From Polytrichum commune (Eukaryota > Streptophyta > Polytrichopsida > Polytrichales > Polytrichaceae), in contig OX485808.1 in the NCBI GenBank assembly GCA_950295325.1, positions 29,596,527 to 29,660,526 of the forward strand: a stretch of DNA of 64,000 nucleotides. The letters are read 5' to 3'. The notes beneath the pieces are model-generated. The model was given only the letters and a program-made list of their open reading frames with translations. It was not told the DNA's origin and did no database searches. The translations under genes were made by a program, and so were the position numbers. Each line of letters begins with the position of its first letter. The first letter of the stretch is position 1. Shown piece by piece: positions 13,054 through 26,755 of this stretch.

Positions 13054-14940
13054 AAACACTTGGCGTAATACATTCAATGCAAGTATCTCCAAATGATGAG
13101 AGGTCTCAGCAACATGGCTATGAGAATATTGAAAACACCTTCAGATTCGCACTGAAATGGCCCAAAATGGCTCGGTCCATCGGAACTCTTAGCAAGCTAT
13201 GGCAATCAGTTGAAGGATTGCCCCATTTTCCACTGAAACATGAGCATATTGCAGGGTATGCCTTGCCAATGTACCATGTTTGGAATTCATTACCCTTTGC
13301 ACCCAATACTTGAATTCATGACCCCTTTGGAATATGTAGCATGTATTGAGACAAAAGCGTTTGTACTCATCCCGGCAGGCCTTCGCAGGAGGATTAATTG
13401 CAACCCTCAAAGTTGAGTAGAGTTAAAATAATTGCAATTTTCAGAGACCCATTTATTTGTGGTTACTGCTAATGATGTAAAGCACGTTGCAGGAACTCCA
13501 TTTTGCGCTGCAAATCTTTTGTATCTGTCACGTCTGAGTCTTTTGCATAACTTTAGCCTGCAACATCAGGACCTAAGGTAGATGAGGCTAATGTGGACAC
13601 CTCCAGCTGTGGAATCATCCAGCTGATGGATTCGAGCATTAGAAGCTTGAGCATGTTAGCAATTGTGAATAAGGGCCAAAGAATTTGAAATCGCTAAAAT
13701 CGGAGTCGAGGAAGGTGATGATTTTGTCCCTGCAATATCTTTCTTTCTTGATCATAACATTGACATGTTTGGCATTTATGATTCAAAGATCTAATTAAAA
13801 CTCCCCCAATCTCACCAAGTCGTAAAATAGTATTTTAGAATTTTGTGGGGTTTAGGCTTTCATTTAGTACATTATCTTGTGTCAATGACAAATGAGAAAT
13901 CTACTCACATGTAACATTTGATGATCAGCATACTAAGTGTATATTTGCAAGCATGGGCATTCATGCAGCGTATTTGAGCCTGAATCTTCAATAACATTAG
14001 ATTATTCAATTGATTTGAAGAATGCGCTCATTTTAAATAGGGTTGCTTGTGAAACAATTACCTAGAGATGAAAGTATTTAGCTCAATTACATGGTATTGT
14101 GCATGGATAGGTCTAGATTGGGCCTCTTAAGAGGGTTAAGGATTGGAATGGGTGTTCAAATACACAACATGGGTGACTTTGAATGCAAATACCTACTTTT
14201 TATATTAATCATCGATGTCAGGTATTACCATTTCTTTATTTCTCCTATATATATATAAGGTGGTGGACTAAAATAAAGTTTCAAACCCATAAATGTAAAA
14301 ATATGGTTTCAAGGCTTGACAAGGACTTGTAGAAGTTGTGTAGGTGTATAGGTTGCATTTTGAGGCATTCAACCTTTAAGGGTTAAAGTGAGTGCGTGTA
14401 ATGTCATGAATTGAGTCGTATATTGGATTCTAATGTTTTGGTACATATCCAAGAATAAAATGTACATTTATGGAATAAAGCTATTAAAAGTCATCTTTTG
14501 ACTTTCACTACAAAAAAATCACCTGAACTTCATAAATACCAAGTGTGAATGTCATATTCCTCATTTGAATTTGTTGATGTGCTTATGTCATTTTTATTTT
14601 TTTGGCCTCCACATATGCGAAAATCCAAAAATTGCCAAAATCACCTTAGTTGTTTAACTTTGTAAGGATTGTATGCACATGAAAGGTTATGCCTATATAA
14701 AATAGTTGGTGACCATCCTCATCACAATCTTCCGAAGACAGAATTACTATGCAAAATTATAAAACCTTGAAATAACATCACAAATTAGTGTCATGATACA
14801 TGTAACTACATTAATTTGTATTCTCTCGTTTGTTGTGTACCATTCTATACCGTTATGAAGCAAAATTTGTGACATAAAACTATCAAATGAATTATAGGAT
14901 ATTTACATCATAAACCACTAGGTGTAATAATCACGTTAAA
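13054..14940. other. RNL 3' flank, no gene seen
   Basis: AT-rich sequence after the RNL stop, including its 3' UTR. No supported reading frame, RNA gene or clear repeat boundary was seen. Confidence 0.6.
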
Positions 14941-15019
14941 AGCCAAACCTTCACGCCATCATGTGGAGGCCATGCACATCTCAACAACGGTTTCAAAATG
15001 GAGTTTTAGTAAGCCAACT

Positions 15020-16765
15020 TGAAGGTTAAAGTGTTACGGCTTGACACGTAACTAACTTCAAGGATTTTGGTTTCAAGGTCGATCCCACTTTTATTGGGTA
15101 TAAAGATTCGTTTTCAACGCCAATCCAAGGTGGCGGTTTTGCAAGGCTTGACCCCTAAGCGTCTAAGAGGTCCATATTGGCCCTCTTTAAGCAAAAAAAA
15201 AAGCACCGTGTTTGAAAGACGTATTTTCATTTTTAGCTAATCCAGTCAAAAGTGATCCTATCTGAAATCAACTCTCAAGTGCATTATTTGAATAAGGTAA
15301 ACACTTTGATGTTATTGAAAGCTAAAGTTTGAACATGCAACCTAGGTGTCCTTAACAAATATTTAAGTACAACTAGTCTAAGTTCAAGTCCATAATTATA
15401 ACATGCTAAATTACATCATAGGATTATACAATATAATTGAATGATAAGATCCTCCAATAGAATATGCAAAGTTTGATTATGATAATATCAAAGTAGTTAA
15501 TTTGGTTTTATTTTTATTATTAAAAAACCATTTATGTAGATTCCAAATCAAATAGTACATTTTTTTCATCATGTCTTAATAGCATGATAGTCACTAAGGA
15601 TTCACATATCTCCCATAAAATCTAGGTATATCATAAAATTAATGTGTCAATGGATCCGCCCATAGAATTGAAGCAAATAATTATAACATGCCAAAAAGTT
15701 CGCATGTTGAAAATGTGTCCAAATTCACTTAAATATGAGTTCCTTGGACGCAAATACATACGTTGAATTTTGATCATCAATGTCCAATATGAGTACATTT
15801 TTACTTTCTCCTTGACATTAAATAATGTGTCATTATAATGAGATTCAAACACATAAGTATACAAAACATGATTTATGAACTTGGGGAAGCCTGTATAAAC
15901 TAAGTATATGGCCATATATTGAGGACACCGCGTCCTTTAAGGGTTAAAACCTCTATTTCCGATTGGAGTTGGAAATGGGCGGTCTTAACCAAAGAAAGAG
16001 GGACCAACCTTGAAACCAAACTCCTCAAAGTTGGGCACATGTCAAGGCTGAAATTCTTTTACCTTAGCTCACCAAACATTGTTTCAAAAATGCCATTTAT
16101 GAAACGAAGACCAATATGCCAAGGTAAAGGGATTTTGGCCTTGACATGTACCTAGCCTTGAGGAGCCTAGTTCCCATGATGGTCCCTCTTTTATTGGGTA
16201 TAAATGTTCGTTTTCAACTCCGGTTCAAGACATGGGTTTTATAAGGCTTAAAACCTCCGTTTTGCAATCGGAGTTGAAAACGGACAGTTTAAACCTGAAA
16301 ATAGAGGGACCAACCTTGAGACCAAGCTCCTCAAGATTAAGAATCTTGGCCCACTACATCATAACTAGGGGAGCTCAAGGTGTAGTATGCAGCTCATAAG
16401 TGTTACATATTTTTAGTAAATTTGATGCCGGAATTAGTTAAAAAAGAGGACCCCTAGTTAGTGTACTCGAGATCATTTCAGATGAATTGACAACAAACAT
16501 AGAGGAGATGAAAGTTTCGGTTGGATGGATGAGAGGTACATATATTTGTATACGACAATCCCTTGTCCTCCCTCAAGGGCATGCCACACAAGTGTTCGGA
16601 AACGCTAGTTTTGAAACAAAGTTTGGTAAACCAAGGTAAAAGAATTATGGCCTTGACATGCACCTACAATAACTCCAAGAAGTTGGGTTTCAAGGTTGGT
16701 CCCTTTTTTTGTTTATTTAAAACGTCCGTTTCCAACTCTGATCCGAAATGAAGGTTCTTTGTAGA
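15020..16765. mobile_element. Family E foldback modules (several arms)
   Basis: Repeated arms in alternating orientation carry gagggaccaaccttgaaacc or its complement ggttggtccctcttttattg, joined to cgttttcaactccg. Arms lie at about 15020-15160, 15939-16065 paired with 16113-16255, and 16246-16340 paired with 16630-16760. This fits non-autonomous foldback transposons inserted in or beside one another. No coding capacity was seen. Confidence 0.65.
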
Positions 16766-16789
16766 AGAAGGACGAGCTGCTCTTATGTG

Positions 16790-17560
16790 ACCACAATCAC
16801 ATGGATGTCCTCTAATAATGTTACTGTTTTCTGTGGGAGCTGTCAGCAAACAGATCTACAACCATGATGAACCTTCCAAATTTTATAGAGTTTTAGGGGT
16901 TAAGGTGAATAATTAATGTTGCTTGTCTGTGTGGATCACAGCTACCAAAACTGCAGAAATCATTCTACGAGTGAGGTGATGTTTGGAGATTCATCACCAA
17001 GACTTGAGATCGGATTCTTCGGAAGAGGAAGAGCTGATCTAATTTGACAACAATCACATCTATGTGCTCCAATGATGTACCTGTTTTCTGTGGGAGCTGT
17101 CAACAGACAAGACCCACAAGCATGATGATGAGCCGCCGAGAGTGTTAGACAGACATGTGTAGAGCTCTAGGGTTTAGGGTTTAAGGTTTATGTTGTTACT
17201 TTTGTGTGTGGTATGATCACAGCCACCAAACTGGTCAAATCGATCTATGAGCAAGCTTTCACTACAGTAAAGGTGGTGTGTGGAGGTTTATCACCAAGGA
17301 TTAATTAGCATCAGATTCCTCGGACAAGAAGGATGGGCTGCTCTGATGTGGCAACAATCACATGGATGTGCTCTAATAATGTTACTGTTTTCTGTGGGAG
17401 CTGTCAAACAGGAACGACCTACCAGGATGATAAACCCCGAATCAAACTGTAGGTACGGTCATGTGTAGAGTTCTAGGGTTTAGGGTTTTAGCCTAATAAT
17501 GTTACTTTTCTGTGTGAGGTCACGGTTACAAAAGCTGGAAGAAGCTCCATCCAACTTACG
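16790..17560 (+). repeat. Three-unit degenerate tandem repeat with TTTAGGG dyads
   Basis: The phrase ctgttttctgtgggagctgt recurs at 16824, 17081 and 17385, each preceded by caatcacat-atg and followed by agag(c/t)tctagggtttaggg-like sequence and a gatcacag block. Units are roughly 260-305 bp. No function recognised. Confidence 0.8.
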
Positions 17561-17639
17561 AGCAAGGTCATTCAGGCTCGTTGTTCTAAGTAAAAACTAT
17601 GATGTTTGGAGTTTCGTTAGCTTTGGGAAGTTTCATCAA

Positions 17640-18040
17640 CTTGATTAGAATTGGAATTCACGTCCGGTACCAACCTCGGCTGAGTCAGTTTGATCAGCTG
17701 GCAAGGAGGTTCTGAGGTCGACGGCCGATTGCAAGCGAGCAAACTAAAACTTGTGACGTCGATCATCGTCAATTGCACCACTCATGGTCATCGAATCATT
17801 TGTAAGCGCAAGCGCCAATTCCTGCAACTTTTCATCAGTGTACTGAGAAGGCTTGCACGGGTAGGTCCACTCGCATACGACGATTGGACCGCATCTCGCC
17901 CTTCCTTCCGCACTACATCGACCGCCGAACAACTTGAGGAGGACCTTTGTGATCGTTCCTCGAGTAAATTAATCTTCACTTCGACTCCTTCCAACTTCTT
18001 CTGCATGTCTACTCCAGCCCTTGGACTTGAAACTTAATGA
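17640..18040. other. GC-richer segment, possible gene fragment
   Basis: This stretch is clearly less AT-rich than its flanks. On the minus strand two overlapping frames (17788-18006 and 17744-17932) give natural-looking peptide, as if one coding segment had been frameshifted. I recognise no family and see no splice context, so it may equally be non-coding. Confidence 0.25.
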
Positions 18041-18306
18041 CAGTCACCATGCATTTGCAATCGTGAATTCAATGAGATAATTACGGAGCCAATTCAACCC
18101 AATGGTTAGAATTGGATGTGGAGTGGAAAGTGCCACACACCTTCATGATTCAAGTCAAAGAGATTCTCGTAGAAGCCTTTGCGATGATCTGGATATAGCT
18201 TAGGATCGGCTTCTCCCCAGATATCGTATGTACTAACTTAGAAGGAGGACTTGCTACAATTCAACACACTTTGACGAGACTTTTTTTGAAGCTTATCATT
18301 TCCTTA

Positions 18307-19171
18307 TGGTTGCAAGCACGATAAAGTGGACAGCTCCTGATCCATGCTTAGTGTTCAGAGAAATAGATTCAAAACTATACACTAACTTTGAATTGTATCA
18401 CTGTATTCGTTAATTAGAGGCTTTGGAAAGTCTGAAAATCAATCCAAATGATTTAATATCTAGTTCAATTTCTTATTCTGATGACATGTATTTGTGCCAA
18501 GTTGGTTAGTGCCACCCATGCAAATCACTTTATTCAGCCAGATTTAATATATTTTGTGTTTTTCTTATTCTTTATTTGAAAATCACATCCTTAAATAGTC
18601 TCAAAATCATGAAAAAGTCTCCGATTACCGAACATAGTGATTTTTGTGAAGAAAAACATCATAGTCATTTCGAAAACATACTGATCTACAAAGCCAAGCA
18701 AGTTGTGATGACAAAAAAATTCCAAGAAAAGTCTATGTAGATTAGAAGACGGTGCAAGTGGTGTGCAAGTAGGTCATATTGAACAAGTGATTGTCTAAAA
18801 TTTGTTTGAAGTACGATAAAATTACATTAAATTGATGGTCTTCCACAAAGTTTTGTGATGATGCCCTTGAGTTGATAATGAATTCAAGGAATATGAAAGA
18901 AATTTCCAACTCCAAAATAGCTAAGGTCATGAAATCTATGTTCAAAACCCGACTCAATCATTTGCTTTTGAGCATCACTTTTAACGATAAGTATTGAGGA
19001 TCTCAACTTAATTTTCTACATTTGAGTATTCAACACAACAACAAAGTTCATCATACAAAAAAAATCTAATTTAAACAACGCTTTGCTACTACTTTTAGGC
19101 CTTTGACCAAAAACATTATAGTTTGAATATACCGGAGCACTTTTTTGGTCCACTTTACCATGCTTGCACCC
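18307..19171. mobile_element. Family F TIR element, long copy
   Basis: The terminal inverted repeats are ggttgcaagcacgataaagt at the left and, read as complement, GGGTGCAAGCATGGTAAAGT at the right. TTA flanks both sides (18304-18306 and 19172-19174), as in PIF/Harbinger insertions. The body contains no long open frame. A second copy lies at 30262-30847. Confidence 0.75.
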
Positions 19172-19174
19172 TTA

Positions 19175-21536
19175 TCATCTCCTTATATGTACGCATTGTG
19201 GGGGCCTACCTATGCATCTAGCTTATAAACAAAGCTTACACGTGATGTAAATCATGCCCCCTTCGCATGCACATGCATGACATCATGTACTTACCTACAA
19301 CCAAGTGTTCGTCCGGTATATAGGTGAATGCATGGTAGCAGCAATCAACATCAATATGGGCATCAAAGAAAGTACGTGTGGGTATTAAAACTGTAACTTT
19401 TAATACTAGTCAAATAATTTTATTATTTGATGGGTATCTCAAGGTGAGAGAATCTTTGTATATCCTAGTTATTATGTGGGTCGATAGTACCATTTTGTAC
19501 CATGTTGATACTAGGGTTTTTTTTCTTGGTACGATTAATTTTGCATGTTCTGTAGAATCAAATGGTACCGGTAACAAAATTTTGTGAAATATCCTTGAAC
19601 CTACCACTACCAAAAAGTGTGAAATGCTCATTAAAGATATTTGATTGGTACAAAAAGTAGGCGATAGCAAATCGCCATTGGTATTTACGTTCACTAAATG
19701 GCACTCCTCCAAATAGGAAGGCGTTTGCTAAAATTCTATTTACGTTCTTGTGGTGGTCGTCGGAATTCTAGGTACCACTTCTAGCCCATTATCTTTCTTT
19801 GAAGTTGACTGCATTCCAAAATAAGCATGAGATATCCCAAATAAGTCCAATACAATTAAATTGCGATGAAACACTCACAACTTTGTAGGGGGTAGATTCT
19901 ACCAGGATTCATCACTCCAAGGGTCACATACCCATGTTTGGTTACCATCTTTTCCTATGGAATAGATACCGTGTAAATCTAGTCATTGATAAGATTTTGA
20001 ATAATTATTAGATTTATAATATTACAAAAATTACATTTATGTTTGTCATATGTGGTGTGGAACTTGACAAATAGAGTCACCTCCTTGTGGTAATGGACCC
20101 CATGTGCATAATGTGAGCAAAAGGTGTTCGTGTAGATGCTAGTTTTTTTAATAGAGTTTTAGCAACCGCTCAATAATGTAATTTTTCAAATTTTAGCTTT
20201 TCATATGGGGTTTGGTTCTTATTTATATATAGATATATATATAGACATATATATATATACATAGACATATATACATATACATTTATTTATTTATTGGTAT
20301 CATATGTTTCACACAAATTAAATTTCCACCATATTTCAAAATGGACAACAACTTGCACATGTGTAATGTGGTGCCAACAATTGCATGAGTCCTCCAAGTA
20401 TCACAAGAGAGTTATGAACATTGGACCAACAAATAACTTTCAACTGGATATGAAAACTCAACAAAGAACAATACAACAAACACAAACATGCCACCAATCT
20501 CATGTAGATAATCCAAAGCATTCTCAAGTGGAGACTTGATTTTGAGTTGGCCTAGGGATGCATGGACAACATGCACAAATAGAATCATTTCAAAAGTTCA
20601 AGGTAACTTGATATTGAGCTATGCTATGGGTGGATGGAAAACATCCCAAAACATAAAAGTTAAAGAACCACATTATGATTCGGTTTCAAGTTAGCCTCAA
20701 GGTGGATGGACAATGTGCTAAAACAAAACTATTTCAAAACTTGAGGCTAACACGTTGAGTTTGGTACTGAAGTTGGTTTGGAAATCTTGTTTTAGTATTC
20801 AACTTGTGGGTTTTGGTACTTGAGTATATGGCTTTGAAACGAAGTATAAGTGGGTAAGATATGGAAAGGGTGATTTTGAAGTCTTTCATTCAACATGGGT
20901 AGGGTGAGGTGTTTGATGGATATTTTGTTGCATGCATGGGTAGGTGGGCATGTAGGGGATATAGCAATGTTCAAATACCTCAATATAATTAGTGCATGTG
21001 CGGATGCTCCCTAGATGCCAATGATAAGGATAATGAAGGTGACATAACACTCGGCATCTTGATGTCTTTTGATTGGTGGTCTCAGGGGGGGTAGTCATTG
21101 GTTGGAGTAGCAATATACGTGCGAACAAATGATAGGGTATTTTAAAAACATGAGGACTAAAAATTATAAATGGACTTAAGAGTAATATAGGGTATCAAAA
21201 ATGGCATTGGACATCTTTAAAGTACTATAGGGTATGGAATAATACGTAATTTGGAATTATAAGTACTGCAAGCCATTTTTCTATTAACCCAAAGTAGAAA
21301 TTTACATAATGATAGCATGTGAAAAAAAAAAAATTGAAAGTAATACCCCCCTATAAAATAGTGGTTGTTCGCACCTATATCCTTAACTTTTTAACACACT
21401 GCCCCCCCCCGAGTTGGTGGTTAAGTCTTAAAAAAAAAATTAGAATGTTTGTATTATGCAAGAGTACAACCACAAATCAATACAATCATAAGTAAAACCC
21501 AAATAAAGCCTGCGGCCAACTTGAGTTCAAGTTGAC
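19175..21536. other. Intergenic, no gene seen
   Basis: AT-rich intergenic DNA with a microsatellite at 20224-20295, diverged ~75-100 bp direct repeats at 20520-20760 and a C10 tract near 21403-21412. No supported gene. Confidence 0.5.
20224..20295. repeat. Compound AT-rich microsatellite
   Basis: Alternating TA and TAGACATA/TACATA tracts run into (ATTT)n. Confidence 0.9.
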
Positions 21537-21541
21537 CCATG

Positions 21542-22293
21542 GGGCCATTCACGGTTGGGGTACTACTTTTGGGACAAAGGACTTAAGGACTTTGTCGCAT
21601 TGATCTTGGTTTTTATCATGATTTATTATTATTTGATCAATAAATTTTACATAAATAAGTAGATAGTTCATAAGCTTTATCAAGAAATATTATTATTATT
21701 ATTTAATAATCACCCTAAACCCTAAACCCTAGGCCACATCAGTGGCATTTTTTTGCTATTTAGGTGTGCATTGGTGGTCAATTATTTCCTGTTATGTATC
21801 TTGGTACCTTGGTAAAAATGTCTTGTGTCCATTCATATAAATTTTTTTGTCCAATTCTAATACTAGACGTTCCTTTTACGTGTGGCCGTGAGTATATGTA
21901 TATTTGGACATGTTTGGTGCCACATGTAAAGTTGGGCAATTGCTATTCAATACATATTTGGTTCTATTGGTACACACTTGAACGATGAGTGTGAGGAAAA
22001 AATTTGGGATCGTTTTGATTGATTCTTGTTGTCCTTTTCATTCCTTGATCCTAAGGTGAACAATTAAGACAACACTCCTGAATGTCCTTTAAGGAATCAA
22101 AAGGATATCTTAGATGACCCTATTCCTTCTAAATTAACTTTGTCAGTGTACTCGATATGGAGTATGAAATGTAGGTATGATCCAAAATATGCTTCACAAT
22201 ACAAATCTAAGCATACCAAGCATGTGAAGTTATCTAAAAAAAGTCATTTTTCCGTTAGACGGCCAAAAGTAGTACCCCAACCGTGAATGGCCC
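21542..22293. mobile_element. Family I TIR transposon, full copy
   Basis: 31-bp terminal inverted repeats that look identical, starting GGGCCATTCACGGTTGGGGT, occupy 21542-21572 and 22263-22293. ATG flanks both sides (21539-21541 and 22294-22296) as a candidate 3-bp target duplication. It has no transposase frame, so it is non-autonomous. The interior includes a CCCTAAA dyad near 21714. Confidence 0.8.
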
Positions 22294-22541
22294 ATGGATG
22301 TTAGAATTGTTATGGAATAGGGCTACCTTAAGACTTTCAAGGTAGAGTCTATGATCCATAAGCTTAAGTTCCAACAACATTTGAATAAAAATTATTATGA
22401 AAGGTAAATAAAAATGTCAACATCATGCAAATCATGTTTTTATATTTATGCCAATCCTGATTTGATTGAGCTTGAAACAAGTACAATTTATTTCATTATT
22501 TTTTCATTAATAGGCTTATTATACTTTAGATTATACATGAA

Positions 22542-23104
22542 GGGACATTCACGGTTGGGGTACTACTTTTGGGTGTCTAACGGTTTAAGGATTATTTTAG
22601 ACAACTTTACATACTTGGTGTGCTTAGATTTGTATTGTGGAGCATATTTTGGATCATACCTACATTTCATACTCCATATTGAGTACACCGACAAAGTTAA
22701 TTTACAAGGAATAGGGTCATCTAAGATATCATTTTGATTCCTTAAAGGACATTCATGGGTGCTCTCAAAATTGTTCACCTTAGGATCAAGGAATCAAAAG
22801 GACAACAAAAATTAATCGAAACGATCCCAATTTTTTTCCTCATTATCATCGTTCAAGTGTGTATCAATAAAACCAAAAATGTATTGCATACCAATTGTAT
22901 AACTTTACATGTGGCACCAAACATAGCCAACAATACACAAAATCATAGCTACATGAAAAAATAACGTTTAGTATTAGAGTTGGACATTAAAAAATATATG
23001 TATGGACACATGACACTTACACCAAGGTACTAGGATGCAAAACAGGAAAAAATTGACCTCTGATGTACACTTGAATAGTAGAAATTGCCATTGATGTGGC
23101 CCAA
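22542..23104 (-). mobile_element. Family I TIR transposon, inverted partial copy
   Basis: It begins with the same terminal repeat (GGGACATTCACGGTTGGGGT), then follows the complement of 21731-22293 for about 560 bp. The far ~190 bp and the second terminal repeat are missing. With the full copy it makes a long inverted repeat around a ~250-bp spacer. Confidence 0.8.
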
Positions 23105-24830
23105 ACAAGTCATATGACCTCTTTACAAGTTTTATGACGGTTAACACATATCCTTTGCGGTGAGTTAAGATGAACTTGAGTATGAGGTGAACCCTTTCTC
23201 TACCTAATATTCTACAACAATTTACCAACAAACATCTACAAAGTTGAGTAGGTGAGATTTATACCATATTTTGGCAATCATTTAGATTAAATTTGCCAAA
23301 TATGCAAGTATTTTTAAAATAATAAGGAATATATTTTTAGTATTATTGGTGTCATATTGGCTATCTACTTATGGTATGTGTGTGTGTGTGAGAGAGAGAG
23401 AGAGATTATTGCAAATGATGTAACCTCAACCTGGGGGTGCACTAGATTTCCTTATATGTAGTACATGGGTGCGCATAAGGGGTGCTAATTGTGATTATGA
23501 ATTACATAACATACATAGGCTAAGGTGTTCTTCTTTTGGCAATGTAGATATATTATGGGTATCTTATGCTTTATGGAACATTGGACATGTACATAAATTT
23601 ATATCAAGGACATACATATATAGGAGATTGGGTAGGGCTTACATCGGATATAACCATCCAACCTATAATCATTTGGTGCATTGATGGCTCATCCACCGTC
23701 ATTGCAAGTCATTAGAGCCATTAGTCATCAAGCATTGGTATCTGGCAAGGGGATGCACCAGGAGATTCCAAGTAAGTGGTTAGAGTATAGATCCAATTGA
23801 CCTCATGAACCGACCTTTGAATACGGAAGTCATGATTATGGCAGTATCAAAAGTCAAATGGATCAACATACACTTATGTTCTCACCAACCACACGGTGGT
23901 AGACTTGACATAGTAATTGCATTGGCTACAATGACATTTCAGATAGGAGCCGTTTGTACAAATCACATTAATGGAGAGAAAAACCTTTCATGACTTCATT
24001 AAGCAATAATGTAGTATTTTGTTCGTACAATTTATTGGATGCCTATTTTCTTGCAAGGAGTTATTTCTTGTATACATAGGATTGTATGGTAGAAGGTAGT
24101 TCTTTAAGTAATTTGTGTATTGTATATACTTCTTGCTATTTTTTTTGCTATCACTTTGTATGTATTTTTTTCTTAACTATGAAAAAACTATATATAAGGG
24201 TATTGAAATCAAAGCAACGAATGCACCTGGCATATGTTTCTAGTGAAGGCCCCCTATGAACATCAAGAAACCACCATAGGCACATCAAGTTTGTGAGACG
24301 CAATTATGATCTTGTTTTGATTTGGATGAAACAAGCAGGGATGTGCAAATGGACAAGACGTGGCCTTTGGCCATCATATCCTTCCATGATGAGATATGGC
24401 AATTCTTGACATGTAATTCTTAATTGAAGAAATTATTTTAGTAACATGTTCAAAATGGTTGTTTTCTATTTGTGGTCAAGTAGCAGTCAACTTTAAAAGG
24501 GAGCTCAAAGAATGTGAACCATTAATTCTTGTTGATTGCAAGATTTAAAAAAAATGATATATGTATATATTAATTTTCAATTTTTTGCTACCAACAGTCA
24601 ATTTGGGGCAAAAGAAACATGAAAGAGGTGGAAGAAAGGAAAAATGGTGGGCTTTCTTATTTTTTGGTTATTTTTTGCCCAACTTGCTATCAACCTACGG
24701 TAGTAAGAATGATGTTGCATATCATCATGATAGATGGCCTCAATGAAAAGAGTTGTCTTCTCATTTGGGATAAACTTCAAAAGTCTCATAGAATTGCCTT
24801 ATAAGATGCTCTTAATACAACATTATTAAG
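23105..24830. other. Intergenic, no gene seen
   Basis: AT-rich DNA with a (TG)n(AG)n microsatellite at 23375-23405. No supported gene or RNA. Confidence 0.5.
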
Positions 24831-26449
24831 TAGTGGGTGTGTGGAGGGCCACCTTCAACCTTCCAGCCTCAGACGGTGTAACCCGCTGCTGAACCGGTTT
24901 ACATGGAAGTTACTCCCACCAAAATTAGATCTTCTCTTCTCTAAGTCTTGTGAAGGTGTTTGCATTCTTCTGTATCTCAATTCCGTAACATGCAGTTCCA
25001 ATATCCTTATAAACTCTCTAAGAGTAGTTGGTCTAAGACTTATGTTTCCCTGAATCTAATGTCAAGGTTTGGTGTTCCTAAACCTTTAAATAGATTTAGT
25101 AACACAATGCTTTTCTTACTCAAGGATATTGTGTTCAAGACCCTTTTATAAATCCCTAGGGATAAAGTGTCCAAGTTGTCAAGTTTATGTTCCCCGAAAG
25201 TGCCCTTAACGAGAACACTTCTACAATATCTCTCAGTATGTAGTTCCTTTTAAATAATCTCTTAAATGGATAGGTACCTTAGACCTTAAGTTAATGTTTC
25301 TCAAACGTGTAATGTCAAGGTTAAGTGTTTCCCCGAGAGAAACATCCTCATACCATATCTTTCATGGTTGAATTCATCTAAAACATATTTCAAGTTTATA
25401 ACTCTCGTAATTTGAAACCATCTAAATTCTTCTACCCACAATATCTTTCACGTTTTGAATTTATATCCTATCGATTTATAATCTTATATAGGATACTTAT
25501 TCATTCCTTTAGATTCCAATGCAATAATCTCTATTCCGTTCAAGTCTTCAAACACGTTGCCTAAATACCTTCATAAGTTAGCATACTCCCTCGCTAAGTC
25601 AAGACAACCTAGCGCGTGGAAGATACTTTGGCATAATTAAAACTCCCTTTTACATTCCGTAATTTATAAGTGTATGCTCTCGAGCCAAATCTCTAAGGCT
25701 TAGCACATAATTGCTACTCCTTAGAAGATTCCAAATATTTGACTAAGGCCGGCTAAATCCCCAGAATATTCTCTTAGGCCGCCAAAATCCCTAAGTGCTA
25801 AGGTAGGGGATTTTGATGACGAGGCCACATCTCGGCCACCTTTGGTTCCAATCCTTTGCTTGCTTTATGATTTGATTAGTCTTATCAAGTCCTCTCAAGC
25901 AAACTAATCTCGGTGCCTCAAATCCAATGGCGTGAAAGGTAATGATGTGAACTTATGCTAAGGTGACAAGCTTCGGCTTGAGGCATCATCACCTTTTCCA
26001 TCAATGAGCACTACCTAGGTGATTTGGTTTTCTTAGCTTAGATCCTCTTGCCTCAACCTCTTGCCAAGTACGAATAATGTTTTAGGTGTGTAGTATCCCT
26101 TTTAAGCTCAAGTGTTTGCTACATTCATTCTCAATCATTTCCAATCATATTTCATATAAGATAATTTTCTTAATTGTTTTCTTAGGTGAATATGGTGTTC
26201 ACTTTCCTAAGGTCTTTTGAAAATCCCGCATACTCCAAATTTCTCCGTTATGCGGCCTCCTCCATAATCTTGATTTACTAAGTCTTCAACTCCTTGCACG
26301 GATTCTCAATCTCGCGCGTTGCGTGATAACACTTTGTGAGCTCGCTCCGCTAACCGTGGTGAATGTCTTGCTCTCGCGAATGCGCCGCGGTACGCTAAAA
26401 ATCTCCCGACGTACCAAGTTCGCTCCGCCAATCCAATTGGAATTACTAA

Positions 26450-26652
26450 GGCGCCGCGGGTGCCTCTATGTAATTCCAATGCACCGTGGGTGCCTATGGA
26501 ATTCCTAATGCGCCTCGGGCGCCTATGAATTTCCTAATGCACCTCGGGTGCCTATGAATTTCCTAACGCACCTCGGGTGCCTAAAAGTCCAATTGGAATT
26601 GCCAAAGCACCTCGGGTGCTTATAGGTAATTCCAATGCACCGTGGGTGCCTT
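26450..26652. repeat. ~29-bp minisatellite with GCACC-TCG-GGTGC palindromes
   Basis: Direct repeats of the form gaatttcctaatgcacctcg followed by ggtgcctat, about 29 bp each, with variant units on both sides. Each core can pair with itself (GCACC with GGTGC). At least seven such cores are visible. Confidence 0.85.
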
Positions 26653-26746
26653 TGGATTTCCTCACGTCTCAACAAAGTCCGAGGTCCGGACACTCATGTA
26701 AAATGTTCGGGATGAAATGAAGTGTATTAGGGCCCTCTAGTGGCCT

Positions 26747-26755
26747 CCTTATATA
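26747..26755 (-). promoter_or_regulatory. Candidate TATA box TATATAAGG
   Basis: The minus-strand sequence gactatataaggaggcc is a good plant TATA match. A start about 30 nt downstream would place the palindrome array in the transcript leader. Confidence 0.4.

Noticed and set aside
17165-21735. Interstitial telomere arrays at 17169, 17471 and 21714
   Set aside because: Only two tandem TTTAGGG units each; too short to be telomeric tracts.
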